A DNA stretch of 64,000 nt from Candidatus Methylobacter oryzae (GTDB taxonomy: Bacteria > Pseudomonadota > Gammaproteobacteria > Methylococcales > Methylomonadaceae): contig NZ_RYFG02000009.1 in NCBI RefSeq assembly GCF_003994235.2, positions 266 to 64,265 of the forward strand, given 5' to 3'. Below, one piece after another: positions 43,891-52,204 of this stretch. The notes under the pieces were generated by a model. The model saw only the letters and a list, made by a program, of their open reading frames with translations. It was not told the DNA's origin and did not search any database. Both the position numbers and the translations under genes were made by a program. Every line of letters begins with the position of its first letter. The first letter of the stretch is position 1.

Positions 43891-44295
43891 ATGTATACGA
43901 TTACCAAAGAGGTGTATTTCTGTTACGGACACCGATTAATGAATCACCACGGCAAATGCCGCAATTTACACGGGCATAGCGTTAAGGCATCGATTTCTAT
44001 AGAGCAGGAACAACTCAACGACCAAGGCATGGTCTGCGACTTTTCCGATATTAGAGACAGCGTTGAAGCGTTCATAGATCAGACTCTTGATCATAATTTC
44101 CTGTTACATAAGGATGACCCGATCATACCTATGCTTACGGCAAATAAAGAACGTTTTCTTGCTCTTGACGAACATCCCACCGCAGAAGTTTTGAGTAAGA
44201 TGATTTACCGGCACCTCAAAGAATCCGGCTTTAACGTCGCCCAAGTAGTACTGTGGGAAACCGCTAGCGCCCACGCTTGTTACCGGGAAAGCTGA
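43891..44295 (+). CDS. 6-carboxy-tetrahydropterin synthase / PTPS family (QueD-like)
   Basis: The 134-residue protein has the family zinc site in FCYGHRLMNHHGKCRNLHGHS, with three His and the catalytic Cys, then DFSDIRDSVEAFIDQTLDHNFLL and ETASAHACY. QueD converts dihydroneopterin triphosphate to 6-carboxytetrahydropterin for queuosine. Other queuosine genes are not nearby. It is followed closely by a DUF1249 gene. Confidence 0.88.
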   Translation: MYTITKEVYFCYGHRLMNHHGKCRNLHGHSVKASISIEQEQLNDQGMVCDFSDIRDSVEAFIDQTLDHNFLLHKDDPIIPMLTANKERFLALDEHPTAEVLSKMIYRHLKESGFNVAQVVLWETASAHACYRES

Positions 44296-44303
44296 TAGCG
44301 GCC

Positions 44304-44750
44304 ATGAGTTTTGTAAATCCGGTTAATAAATCGATCTGCCTTGAACAGGTCTGCGAATCCAACTACCGAAAGTTACTCAAGTTAATTCCGGACCTAATGG
44401 CATTTGAAGAAGCCGCTATTGGTCTTGCACCTCACCACAGTACGCTGCATCTTGAAATTATTGAGCGTACGCCTTACACCATGACAGTCGAACTTAGCCA
44501 TTGCTTTAATAAAAATCAGCAGGAGTTTTTGGCGCCTGCGGTAAAAATAAGGATTTATCTGGATGCGCAGTTGGCCGAGGTACTAAGCGACCATGCTCGA
44601 GCAGGTGTGCCGCAGGTTTTTAAAGACCCAGGGTTAAGCCTTGAAATCATGAATTACAAGTGGCGTTTAAATTATTTTTTGCAGAAATGGTTGGACCACT
44701 GTTTAAAAAAAGATTATTTGTTCAGGCCTAATGCTGAAGCAATAGCTTAG
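44304..44750 (+). CDS. DUF1249 family protein (YqiB-like)
   Basis: The 148-residue protein matches the DUF1249/YqiB type: ESNYRKLLKLIPDL, the Tyr/His pattern LHLEIIERTPYTMTVELSH, and YKWRLNYFLQKWLDHCL at the C-terminus. The function is unknown. The ATG at 44304, 8 bp after the QueD-like stop, fits the family N-terminus, so both are probably one transcript. Confidence 0.82.
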   Translation: MSFVNPVNKSICLEQVCESNYRKLLKLIPDLMAFEEAAIGLAPHHSTLHLEIIERTPYTMTVELSHCFNKNQQEFLAPAVKIRIYLDAQLAEVLSDHARAGVPQVFKDPGLSLEIMNYKWRLNYFLQKWLDHCLKKDYLFRPNAEAIA

Positions 44751-44837
44751 TCTATTCGTTAACTTCCGACCGTTTTATTCATCATGAAAGAGGTTTGTTA
44801 TTAACTCTACGCTTTTTCCTGTAAGTCATTTCTTTCA

Positions 44838-45734
44838 ATGCGTAAGAAATCATCCTCACTAAGTCTGTTTAAATTGTTGCAGGGGGTATTTCGTCTAAGC
44901 CTTAAGTATCCTATGCTCTTGCTCGTCGTTCTCGTTTTGGGTTTGGGCAGCTATGGCTACGAAGTTAAAATTGCCCGGCCGGCATTACTATATCAGGGCG
45001 AGCCTCGTCCAATCGATTTTAAAAACAGCGATACCTGGTTTCGCATATTACGAAATCACGGTTTTATCCTCGGTTATTCCGATTTACGCGGTAACCCGTT
45101 GTGGGTGGAATATGCATTAACCGATCAAATCGCAGACACACCCTCTATGAAGCGTCCCAATCACTTTGAAACCGACTGGCGCAGCATTAATCGAGTCAGC
45201 CACGAGAGTTACCAAAAGAGCGGTTACGACCGTGGACACATGGCGCCGAATTATGCGATGAGCCATCTTTACGGCAGGGAAGGACAAGCGGACAGTTTTT
45301 TGATGACCAACATCACTCCGCAAAAGCCCAAACTTAACCAGCAAGTCTGGCAGCATTTGGAAGAGGCGGAAATAAAGTATTTTGCCAAATTATTCGGTAA
45401 AGTATGGGTCATCACAGGGCCGGTTTTTAGCGGCTCTGTCGAACGATTAAAATCAGACCCGATGGTAGAAATACCGGATGCGTTTTTTAAAATATATCTG
45501 ACAGAAACCGCGCCGAATAAACCACCTACCGCTTTGGCTTTTCTGATCCCGCAGACTGTTAGCGGTAAAGAGCCGTTAGCGCAGTTCTTGACTAATATCG
45601 ATAGCGTAGAGGCGCAAACCGGTATTGATTTCTTTACTGAACTGGATGACCGCATCGAGGAGCATGTTGAAGCAGCCATTGAGCCGCTTTCTTGGGGCTT
45701 GCCTGCTGTCGATAAAGTATCTGTACATCATTAA
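44838..45734 (+). CDS. DNA/RNA non-specific endonuclease (NucA-like)
   Basis: The 298-residue protein has a membrane anchor or signal (about 22-40) and the beta-beta-alpha-metal nuclease core: YDRGHMAPNYAMSH with the catalytic His (H134), FLMTNITPQKPKLNQQVWQHLE with the metal-binding Asn, and VWVITGPVF. Such enzymes cut DNA and RNA without sequence preference in the periplasm or outside the cell. Role here (nutrient recovery or defence) is open. Confidence 0.92.
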   Translation: MRKKSSSLSLFKLLQGVFRLSLKYPMLLLVVLVLGLGSYGYEVKIARPALLYQGEPRPIDFKNSDTWFRILRNHGFILGYSDLRGNPLWVEYALTDQIADTPSMKRPNHFETDWRSINRVSHESYQKSGYDRGHMAPNYAMSHLYGREGQADSFLMTNITPQKPKLNQQVWQHLEEAEIKYFAKLFGKVWVITGPVFSGSVERLKSDPMVEIPDAFFKIYLTETAPNKPPTALAFLIPQTVSGKEPLAQFLTNIDSVEAQTGIDFFTELDDRIEEHVEAAIEPLSWGLPAVDKVSVHH

Positions 45735-45921
45735 CGATAGTTGGCGGCTAAGCTGCATCTAACGCTTTTCGTCTAAATGGCCGAGCTTTTGGCGGTGGGA
45801 CTGTCATATGGCACTCACTGTTATTCTAATTTCGACTGCATTGCAGGTGAAATGCAATAAAGAAACATTAGTTGATCTGGCTCAACTTCTAAATCCCGCA
45901 TTTTGTTTTAATAGCCACGCG

Positions 45922-45935
45922 TTGATGCAAATCAA
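45922..45935 (+). promoter_or_regulatory. Perfect FNR box
   Basis: TTGATGCAAATCAA matches the FNR/Anr consensus TTGAT-N4-ATCAA exactly, 37 bp before the small membrane protein. A weaker box TTGATCTGGCTCAA lies at 45872-45885, centred 41.5 bp before a start predicted from the -10-like TTTAAT (45907-45912). The weaker box could activate and the perfect box, next to the start point, could modulate. Confidence 0.75.
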
Positions 45936-45971
45936 CTATTGTCCTATTTAATCAAGAGATGGAGAATTGCT

Positions 45972-46136
45972 ATGAGTGATGTACAAGAAAAAGATAATTT
46001 CTGGATTTATGTAGCCGGTCTTGTTTTAGCCGTGATTGTTACTGTGGTTTTGATTAAAAGTAGTGAGCATGACAAGTTCGAATCGACAGCAAAAGCCATT
46101 GCTGAAGATGCCTCTAATTCAGCATATAGACACTAA
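45972..46136 (+). CDS. 54-residue single-helix membrane protein, FNR-controlled
   Basis: The protein has one membrane helix (about 11-29, WIYVAGLVLAVIVTVVLI) and a polar C-terminal tail (SEHDKFESTAKAIAEDASNS). GGAG 7 nt upstream supports the ATG at 45972. The FNR box just upstream suggests oxygen-dependent expression, and small single-helix proteins of this kind are often respiratory-complex accessories, but no homologue is recognised. Confidence 0.7.
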   Translation: MSDVQEKDNFWIYVAGLVLAVIVTVVLIKSSEHDKFESTAKAIAEDASNSAYRH

Positions 46137-46156
46137 GACTTCCTTCCCCTCTTAGT
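46132..46156 (+). terminator. Terminator of the small membrane-protein gene
   Basis: ACTAAGA (46132-46138) pairs with TCTTAGT (46150-46156) and is followed by CTTGGTTTT. The stop codon lies in the left arm. Confidence 0.55.
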
Positions 46157-46252
46157 CTTGGTTTTACCGTATATCGCGCCGCTTAACGCCTACCTAGGTT
46201 GCGCAATACGCGGGAAGCAATTAAATCCTCGTAAGTCTGGGCTGTTTAACGC

Positions 46253-46981
46253 TTAATTAGCATAGAAGTTAATCAGCCCTTTTTTATCCGTTATTTTCAG
46301 TTGTTTGGATTTAACTTCTATCAGTTTCCGTGCTTGAAACAGATGAATGATTCGGCTAACCGTTTCATGCGCGATTCCCAGATAATTCCCTATTTCTTCT
46401 CTTGACATGCTCAGGCGGAATTCAAGTTCGGAGTAGCCCCGCATGCTCAGGCGATCTGAAATATGCAGGATAAAGCAAGCCACGCGCTCTTCAGCAGAAC
46501 GGCGGCTAAGCATCATCTTTTGCACTTGAGCGTCAAATTGGTCGCAGGATCTTTGCATTAACACTTGTGTCAATCCGGGGGTGTTGACAGCCAAAATTTC
46601 TATTTTATAGGCCGGTAAATGGCAGTAATTGACTGTCTCCAATGCGATGGCTGTGCAGTTATGAATCTGTGACGATACGCCGTCAAAGCCCAGCAATTCT
46701 CCTGGCAGAATAAAATCAACGACCAGCTCGTTACCGTTCGAGTCGAAGCTTAGCAATTTAGCGCTGCCGGAGCGCAGGGCGATGATTCCCCTGAACGGGC
46801 TGCCGGCATGATATATGGCTTCACCCTTTTGACGTATATTGTTTCGATTAACCAGCAACGCGAGTTCACCCACTTCTGACCGCGACAGTCCTTTAGGAAT
46901 GCACAAATTATCCAAGTTACAGTTTGCGCAAGTGACTGCTTTTTTGGTTGCCGATGAAGCGGATGTTGTTGAATCTATCAT
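46253..46981 (-). CDS. fnr: FNR/Anr-type oxygen-responsive regulator
   Basis: The 242-residue protein is a CRP/FNR regulator with four Cys at the positions needed for an oxygen-labile [4Fe-4S] cluster: C18, C21 and C27 (CANCNLDNLC) and C109 (QIHNCTA). The cyclic-nucleotide-type fold (40-150) and dimer helix precede a helix-turn-helix (about 185-220, SREEIGNYLGIAHETVSRIIHLFQ) with the E-x-x-SR recognition motif of FNR. Exact FNR boxes lie at 45922 and 47204, so autoregulation and control of the neighbour are likely. Confidence 0.94.
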   Translation of the reverse strand: MIDSTTSASSATKKAVTCANCNLDNLCIPKGLSRSEVGELALLVNRNNIRQKGEAIYHAGSPFRGIIALRSGSAKLLSFDSNGNELVVDFILPGELLGFDGVSSQIHNCTAIALETVNYCHLPAYKIEILAVNTPGLTQVLMQRSCDQFDAQVQKMMLSRRSAEERVACFILHISDRLSMRGYSELEFRLSMSREEIGNYLGIAHETVSRIIHLFQARKLIEVKSKQLKITDKKGLINFYAN

Positions 46982-47203
46982 TATTTTTGAGATGAGGAAG
47001 GTGCTGAGGTAAAAATATTCAGTTTATAAGTCTAACTTGATAAAAGGCGTGCGAGAGTATTCTTAGTAACTCTTTTATCAGAAAAAAGAGGGCATTATCT
47101 CATATTAGGGTACAAATTAAGTGGTATTTCTCCTGCTTATCTATGTGATTCTGCCCATGGTTCAGATAATCATTTTTGTCCGCCATGATTTATTTTAGCG
47201 AGC

Positions 47204-47217
47204 TTGATAAGGATCAA
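47204..47217. promoter_or_regulatory. Perfect FNR box upstream of fnr
   Basis: TTGATAAGGATCAA matches TTGAT-N4-ATCAA exactly and lies 223 bp before the fnr start. The distance implies a long leader or distal control; no good -10 is seen at the usual spacing on either strand. Confidence 0.65.
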
Positions 47218-47219
47218 CG

Positions 47220-47251
47220 CCTTACCGATGATCTCCGTTACATCGGTAAGG
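47220..47251. other. 11-bp hairpin next to the FNR box
   Basis: CCTTACCGATG (47220-47230) and CATCGGTAAGG (47241-47251) pair perfectly around a 10-nt loop. It may end the pap transcript on the minus strand, though no T-run follows, or serve as an operator. Confidence 0.5.
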
Positions 47252-47300
47252 CCGCTCACATGCGACATGTTTATGTTGAGAGTAAGTAGTTGTTATAGCG

Positions 47301-48791
47301 TTATTCCTTTTGCATTGCTTCTTCAATATGCTTGTATAGGGTTTTTAATACCTTGATGCGGGCAAAGTTTTTGTCATTGGCTTCTACCAGCGTCCAGGGG
47401 GCAATTTCGGTACTGGTGCGATCTACCATGTCGCAGACTGCAAGTTCATATTCATCCCATTTATTGCGATTGCGCCAATCTTCTTCAGTAATTTTGAAAC
47501 GTTTAAAACCGATTTTTTCGCGTTCGTTGAAACGTTTAAGCTGCTCATCCTTACTGATGGCGAGCCAGAATTTCACCACCACAATATTATGACGCACCAA
47601 TTGTGCTTCGAAATCGTTGATCTCGCTGTAAGCTCGCATCCAATCGGCTTTTGAGCAGAAGCCTTCAACGCGTTCAACTAATACGCGTCCGTACCAGGAA
47701 CGATCAAAAATAGTTATCCTGCCGCGTCTGGGAATATGCCGCCAAAAACGCCACAGATAAGGCTGGGCTAGCTCTTCTTCGGTAGGCGCGGCAATCGGAA
47801 TAATATTATACCAGCGCGCATCCAGCGCGCTGGTGACGCGGCGGATTGCGCCGCCTTTGCCGGCGGCATCGTTGCCTTCGAATATCGCGATGACGGTGAT
47901 GTCCTTGAATTTGTTTTCACGGGTCAGCAAGGCGAGCTTACCCTGATATTTTTCCAGGTCAGTCTTGTATTTTTTCTTGTCGATCTTCTGGTTCAGGTCC
48001 AGTGTTTTCAGAATATCGAGTTGGTCAATTGGCGGTAGAGGAGGCGGAGGAGCGTGAATCGCTGCTGTTTTGATGTCGACATCGTCCAGGCGTTTGCGTA
48101 TCGCTTCAAGAATCACCTTGCCCACAGTCAAGCTGCGATAATTGGGGTCATAGCCTTCGACGATGGTCCACGGAGCTTCCGCGGTGCTGGTGTGCCGTAT
48201 TACGCTTTCATGTACAACGCGGAACTTGTCGTATTGCTTGAAGTGTTTCCAATCTCGATTGGTCACGCGCCAGCGTGTTTTAGGATTTTCTTCAAGCAAT
48301 TTCAGGCGTTTTTCCTGTTTATCTTTGGATAAATGCATCCAGAATTTGAGAATCAGCGCGCCTTCATCAGTTAGCATCCTTTCCAGGCGTTTAGCTCGCT
48401 CCAGGCTCTGGTCGAGTTCAGCCGCATTGGCTCGGCCCGTTACGCGATTGAGAATCGGCCATGTATACCAGGAACCGAGAAATACGCCTATCTTGCCTTT
48501 GGGCGGCAGCTCGCGCCAGAATCGCCACATCATCGGACGATCCAGCTCTTCATCCGACGGTTCGCCCATGCCGTGCGTTTGAATAAAACGCGGATCCATC
48601 CATTCGTTCAGCAGGTTGACGGTTTCGCCGCGGCCCGCACCGTCCAGTCCGCCAATCAAAATAATAACCGGAAATGTGCGAGATTTTGCCAAGTCCATTT
48701 GCGCTTCCAGCAGTGCCTCGCGCAGCTTAGGAACTTCCATGTCATAGGTGGCTTTATCTATTTTGTGTCCAAGCTCTGCCGATTCAAACAT
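47301..48791 (-). CDS. pap: Polyphosphate:AMP phosphotransferase (two-domain PPK2)
   Basis: The 496-residue protein contains two fused PPK2 domains. The first (about 15-230) has a degenerate P-loop GGLDGAGRGETVNLLNEWMD; the second (about 265-495) has the intact GNDAAGKGGAIRRVTSALD and the lid FDRSWYGRVLVERVEGFC. This arrangement is typical of class II PPK2, which uses polyphosphate to convert AMP to ADP. Length matches the family. Confidence 0.93.
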   Translation of the reverse strand: MFESAELGHKIDKATYDMEVPKLREALLEAQMDLAKSRTFPVIILIGGLDGAGRGETVNLLNEWMDPRFIQTHGMGEPSDEELDRPMMWRFWRELPPKGKIGVFLGSWYTWPILNRVTGRANAAELDQSLERAKRLERMLTDEGALILKFWMHLSKDKQEKRLKLLEENPKTRWRVTNRDWKHFKQYDKFRVVHESVIRHTSTAEAPWTIVEGYDPNYRSLTVGKVILEAIRKRLDDVDIKTAAIHAPPPPLPPIDQLDILKTLDLNQKIDKKKYKTDLEKYQGKLALLTRENKFKDITVIAIFEGNDAAGKGGAIRRVTSALDARWYNIIPIAAPTEEELAQPYLWRFWRHIPRRGRITIFDRSWYGRVLVERVEGFCSKADWMRAYSEINDFEAQLVRHNIVVVKFWLAISKDEQLKRFNEREKIGFKRFKITEEDWRNRNKWDEYELAVCDMVDRTSTEIAPWTLVEANDKNFARIKVLKTLYKHIEEAMQKE

Positions 48792-48983
48792 AACGATCTC
48801 CCTGAGGATTTACCCGAGAATAGAAATATTAAGATTATAGATGCTATCCGTTAGGTTTGTCGGCGATAAAAATTAAGGTTATGGCGTGTTTTTTTTCACA
48901 CTTTCGCCGTTCTTTGCTTCGACGGCAAGAGAGCAATGATACCGGTAGAGGCCAAAGTAAATTCGCTTCATGTCCGATAATAT

Positions 48984-49011
48984 TTATTCAATCCCATAAA
49001 CCCCTTATAAT
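48984..49011 (+). promoter_or_regulatory. Candidate sigma-70 promoter for gshA
   Basis: A perfect -10 TATAAT (49006-49011) is preceded at 16 bp by a weak -35 TTATTC (48984-48989). Transcription would start near 49018 and leave a leader of about 34 nt before the ATG at 49052, which supports that start over upstream alternatives. Confidence 0.45.
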
Positions 49012-49051
49012 GGTCGGATTTTATAAGGACCATAGGGCATGTACCCATTCT

Positions 49052-50638
49052 ATGACTAATTTGAATAACACGCTTTTAACGCGGCTGGATCAATTGAACG
49101 CAAGCGGTCATCAGCGGTTGCTTTGCGGAGGGCTGAAAGGAATTGAAAAAGAAAGTCTGCGCATATCAAAAGACGGATTCATTGCCCAAACACCTCATCC
49201 CAAAGCATTAGGTTCCGCATTGACACATCCGTATATCACCACGGATTATTCTGAAGCCTTGATCGAATTGATTACTCCACCGTTTGCCGATGTAAAAGAC
49301 TCATTGGACTATTTACGTAACATACATCGCTTTGTTTACGAACACCTGGATAATGAAATTTTGCTGGGAGCCAGTATGCCTTGCGGCATTGATGGCGATG
49401 AAAGCGTTCCGATTGCCGAATACGGGTTATCCAATATCGGTCGAATGAAGCATATTTACCGGCACGGTTTATGGCACCGTTACGGTAGGACGATGCAGTC
49501 TATTGCCGGGATTCATTTTAATTATTCAGTGCCGGAAGCGCTGTGGCCGGTTTTGCATAAACAAAGAAACAGCTCGCTGAGTTTGGAGCAATTCACTGCC
49601 GACGCTTACTTTGGCTTAATCAGGAACTTCCAGCGCATGGGTTGGTTAATCCTGTATTTATTCGGCGCATCGCCGGCTATTTGTAAAAATTTCTTCAACA
49701 GTCGTCCGGCGTTAATGACGCAATTTGAAGAGTTCGACAACGGTACGCTTTATCATCCTTATGCGACTTCGCTGCGTATGAGTGACATCGGCTACAAGAG
49801 CAAAAACCAGGCGAGCCTGAAAATCGATTACAACTCGATAGACGGCTATGTCAGTAGTTTGAGTGCGGCTATTAACACGCCTTATCCTGAGTATGAAAAA
49901 ATCGGTACATTGGTTGACGGCGAATACCGGCAATTGAACAGCAATATTTTGCAGATTGAAAACGAGTTTTACAGCACGATGCGTCCTAAACAGATTGCCC
50001 AGTCCGGCGAAAAACCGACTTTGGCTCTTAAACGCCGCGGAGTTCGTTATATCGAAATGCGATCATTGGATCTGGACTTGTTTGATCCTATCGGCATCGA
50101 TGAAGATAAGGCCCGTTTCATTGAAGCTTTATTGCTGACTTGCCTATTGCAGGACAGTCCGGAAACGTCGGACCAGGAGCAGCAGGTTAACAATGCCAAT
50201 CAATTGGCGGTTGCAAATTTCGGCCGGAAACCGGGTTTGGTGCTTAATAAAAACAATCAAAGAATTCTTCTAAAGGATTGGGCTGCTGAAATTCTTGAAT
50301 CGATACAAGCGGTTTGTGCAATTCTTGATCAAGATAATGCTGAAAAAGTTTACAGTTCCGCCTTGGAAAAACAGCAATGCCTGGTTGAAAATCCCGATTT
50401 GACCGCATCGGCGCGAATGCTGGAACAGATGACGCAGCTTCGCCAGCCATTCGCGCGCTTCGCGCTTAATACGTCCATCGAGCATGAGCGGTATTTTAAG
50501 GCCAATAGATTGGATAAGGATAAGGCAAAGCAGTTTGACGAAATGGCGGTGCTATCGCATGACAAACAACAAGAAATAGAACGTAAAAAACAGCTTCCTT
50601 TTGACGATTTTTTGAAGCAATATTTTTTGCAAGCGTAA
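49052..50638 (+). CDS. gshA: Glutamate-cysteine ligase
   Basis: The 528-residue enzyme joins glutamate and cysteine, the first step of glutathione synthesis. It is the gamma-proteobacterial type, with GGLKGIEKESLRIS near residue 25, TDYSEALIELITPP, IAGIHFNYSVP and VRYIEMRSLDLDLFDP. Length is close to E. coli GshA. The frame is open for 65 codons further upstream, but those residues do not fit and a promoter lies in that stretch. cysH follows at 65 bp, so sulfur and thiol metabolism are linked. Confidence 0.94.
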   Translation: MTNLNNTLLTRLDQLNASGHQRLLCGGLKGIEKESLRISKDGFIAQTPHPKALGSALTHPYITTDYSEALIELITPPFADVKDSLDYLRNIHRFVYEHLDNEILLGASMPCGIDGDESVPIAEYGLSNIGRMKHIYRHGLWHRYGRTMQSIAGIHFNYSVPEALWPVLHKQRNSSLSLEQFTADAYFGLIRNFQRMGWLILYLFGASPAICKNFFNSRPALMTQFEEFDNGTLYHPYATSLRMSDIGYKSKNQASLKIDYNSIDGYVSSLSAAINTPYPEYEKIGTLVDGEYRQLNSNILQIENEFYSTMRPKQIAQSGEKPTLALKRRGVRYIEMRSLDLDLFDPIGIDEDKARFIEALLLTCLLQDSPETSDQEQQVNNANQLAVANFGRKPGLVLNKNNQRILLKDWAAEILESIQAVCAILDQDNAEKVYSSALEKQQCLVENPDLTASARMLEQMTQLRQPFARFALNTSIEHERYFKANRLDKDKAKQFDEMAVLSHDKQQEIERKKQLPFDDFLKQYFLQA

Positions 50639-50703
50639 CTTAACAACTTCCAGGGCACAGGCCTGCATAAGCTTACAAGGCTTGGCAATAAGGAAAACAG
50701 ATT

Positions 50704-51426
50704 ATGAACACATTTAATATAGAGCAGCTACAAACCGAGCTGAGTCAAAAAAATCCCCGTATCATTCTGAAAAAAGCATTGGAGCTGTTCGATAATATTG
50801 CGATTTCTTTCAGCGGTGCGGAAGATGTCGTGTTAATCGATATGGCCGTGGCGATCAGGAAAGATATCCGGGTTTTTTCTCTGGATACCGGGCGCTTGCA
50901 TCCCGAAACTTACCGGTTTATAGAAAAAGTCAGGAAGCATTATCAAATCGATATCGAATTATTGACTCCGGACCGGGACGTGCTGGACAGCTTCGTTAAA
51001 AACAAAGGCCTGTTCAGTTTTTATGAGGACGGACATCAGGAATGCTGCGGTATTCGCAAGGTGGAACCGTTAAAGCGTAAACTGGCCCATTTGGATGCCT
51101 GGATTACCGGCCAGCGCAAGGACCAAAGTCTGGATACCCGCCAAGATATTCCCGAAGTGCAGATAGATAGCGCATTTTCTAATGCCGAGCATCAGCTGGT
51201 TAAATTTAATCCGTTGCTCAATTGGAGTTCGGCGCAAGTCTGGGATTATATTGAAGCTTATCAAGTGCCTTATAACGAATTACACGAGAGAGGCTTTATC
51301 AGCATAGGCTGCGAACCATGCACCCGGCCCGTGCTGCCTAATCAACATGAAAGGGTAGGGCGCTGGTGGTGGGAGTCCGGCGCAAAAAAAGAATGCGGAT
51401 TGCACGCAGGCAATTTGAAGAAATAA
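50704..51426 (+). CDS. cysH: Adenylylsulfate (APS/PAPS) reductase
   Basis: The 240-residue enzyme reduces activated sulfate to sulfite. The core has [15 protein letters not shown] (nucleotide loop), [14 protein letters not shown], and the Cys set C114-C115 (HQECCGIRK) with C203-x2-C206 (IGCEPCTR), which binds a [4Fe-4S] cluster and indicates the APS-using type. The catalytic Cys is C231 in KKECGLH. It follows gshA on the same strand. A strong hairpin lies 55 bp after the stop. Confidence 0.95.
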   Translation: MNTFNIEQLQTELSQKNPRIILKKALELFDNIAISFSGAEDVVLIDMAVAIRKDIRVFSLDTGRLHPETYRFIEKVRKHYQIDIELLTPDRDVLDSFVKNKGLFSFYEDGHQECCGIRKVEPLKRKLAHLDAWITGQRKDQSLDTRQDIPEVQIDSAFSNAEHQLVKFNPLLNWSSAQVWDYIEAYQVPYNELHERGFISIGCEPCTRPVLPNQHERVGRWWWESGAKKECGLHAGNLKK

Positions 51427-51480
51427 TTGCGGGGCCAACCGTTCTTACCGCCCGGCATGGGCTAAAACTGATTATAAGGA

Positions 51481-51513
51481 GATAGCGTCTGCAATAGCCA
51501 AGCAGATGCTATC
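51481..51513 (+). terminator. Hairpins after cysH
   Basis: GATAGCGTCTGC (51481-51492) pairs with GCAGATGCTATC (51502-51513) over 12 bp with one wobble, immediately followed by a second stem CGGCA-CTTT-TGCCG (51514-51527). No long T-run follows, so termination strength is uncertain. Confidence 0.6.
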
Positions 51514-51571
51514 CGGCACTTTTGCCGAAAAGTCGTCAAGGTAGGGGATAGTCCCTTGTCTTGTGACTCAG

Positions 51572-51883
51572 CTAATCGAAATGGTCGTTCAGATATAAAT
51601 CTTCAATCAGCTTTCTTTCTTCTTGCGTAAGCAGGATAGGAGAGTGTTTTTGTTCGGAATGCTGTTGTTCCGAGAGCGATAGTTGCCGGCGTTCGATTGC
51701 GCGTCTTTCATCGCTACGCCTGCTCATATTCCGGCGATTCTCTTTCGGCCAAGCCAGATAATAATTTTTTATGTTTTCCACCCATTCCGGCGACCCAAAC
51801 GGATAAGGAATTTTGCGCCTGTCGGCTATGCGTCGCGTCATTGACGACCTGCGGGATCTGTGTCGTAAATCATAGAGGTTCAT
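51572..51883 (-). CDS. Small Arg-rich cytoplasmic protein, unknown
   Basis: The 103-residue protein is rich in Arg and Glu (RHRSRRSSMTRRIADRRK, RRNMSRRSDERRAIERRQ) with a central PFGSPEWVENIKNYYLAWPKE. GAGG precedes the ATG. No family is recognised; nucleic-acid binding would be a guess from charge alone. It converges on cysH. Confidence 0.6.
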   Translation of the reverse strand: MNLYDLRHRSRRSSMTRRIADRRKIPYPFGSPEWVENIKNYYLAWPKENRRNMSRRSDERRAIERRQLSLSEQQHSEQKHSPILLTQEERKLIEDLYLNDHFD

Positions 51884-52088
51884 GTTGCGAGTCCTCCTTC
51901 GGTGATTATGGAGTTATTTGCCAAAGGCAATAACATAAAATGAAGGCTATTATCTGGACTTTAAGATTTCCAATCTATCAGCAGTTCTACTTAATAAGTT
52001 GAGATGGACGGAATTTTGGATTAAAAAGTATTTGGTTGCCAGAGCGCTTCACCACTAAATCGACATAATGATGAAAAACTGTAGCGAT

Positions 52089-52197
52089 AAAGCTGAGTTG
52101 AGCGGCTCGTCCGCTCAAACGAAACTTATGGCCTTTGGCTATAAAGCTGAGTTGAGCGGCTTGTCCGCTCAAACGAAACTTATGCCCTTGGGGTAAA
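52089..52197 (+). repeat. 54-bp palindromic repeat, two units
   Basis: Two units start at 52089 and 52143, again exactly 54 bp apart. These are the best-preserved copies, with TTGAGCGG/CCGCTCAA stems. The array borders the 3' end of the AI-2E-family transporter gene. Confidence 0.9.
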
Positions 52198-52204
52198 AAT
52201 GCGC

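Larger units (their letters stand above)
46982..47300. other. Intergenic region between fnr and pap
   Basis: The 319 bp lie upstream of fnr and downstream of the phosphotransferase gene. They hold an FNR box and a strong hairpin, described separately; no gene is seen. Confidence 0.5.
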
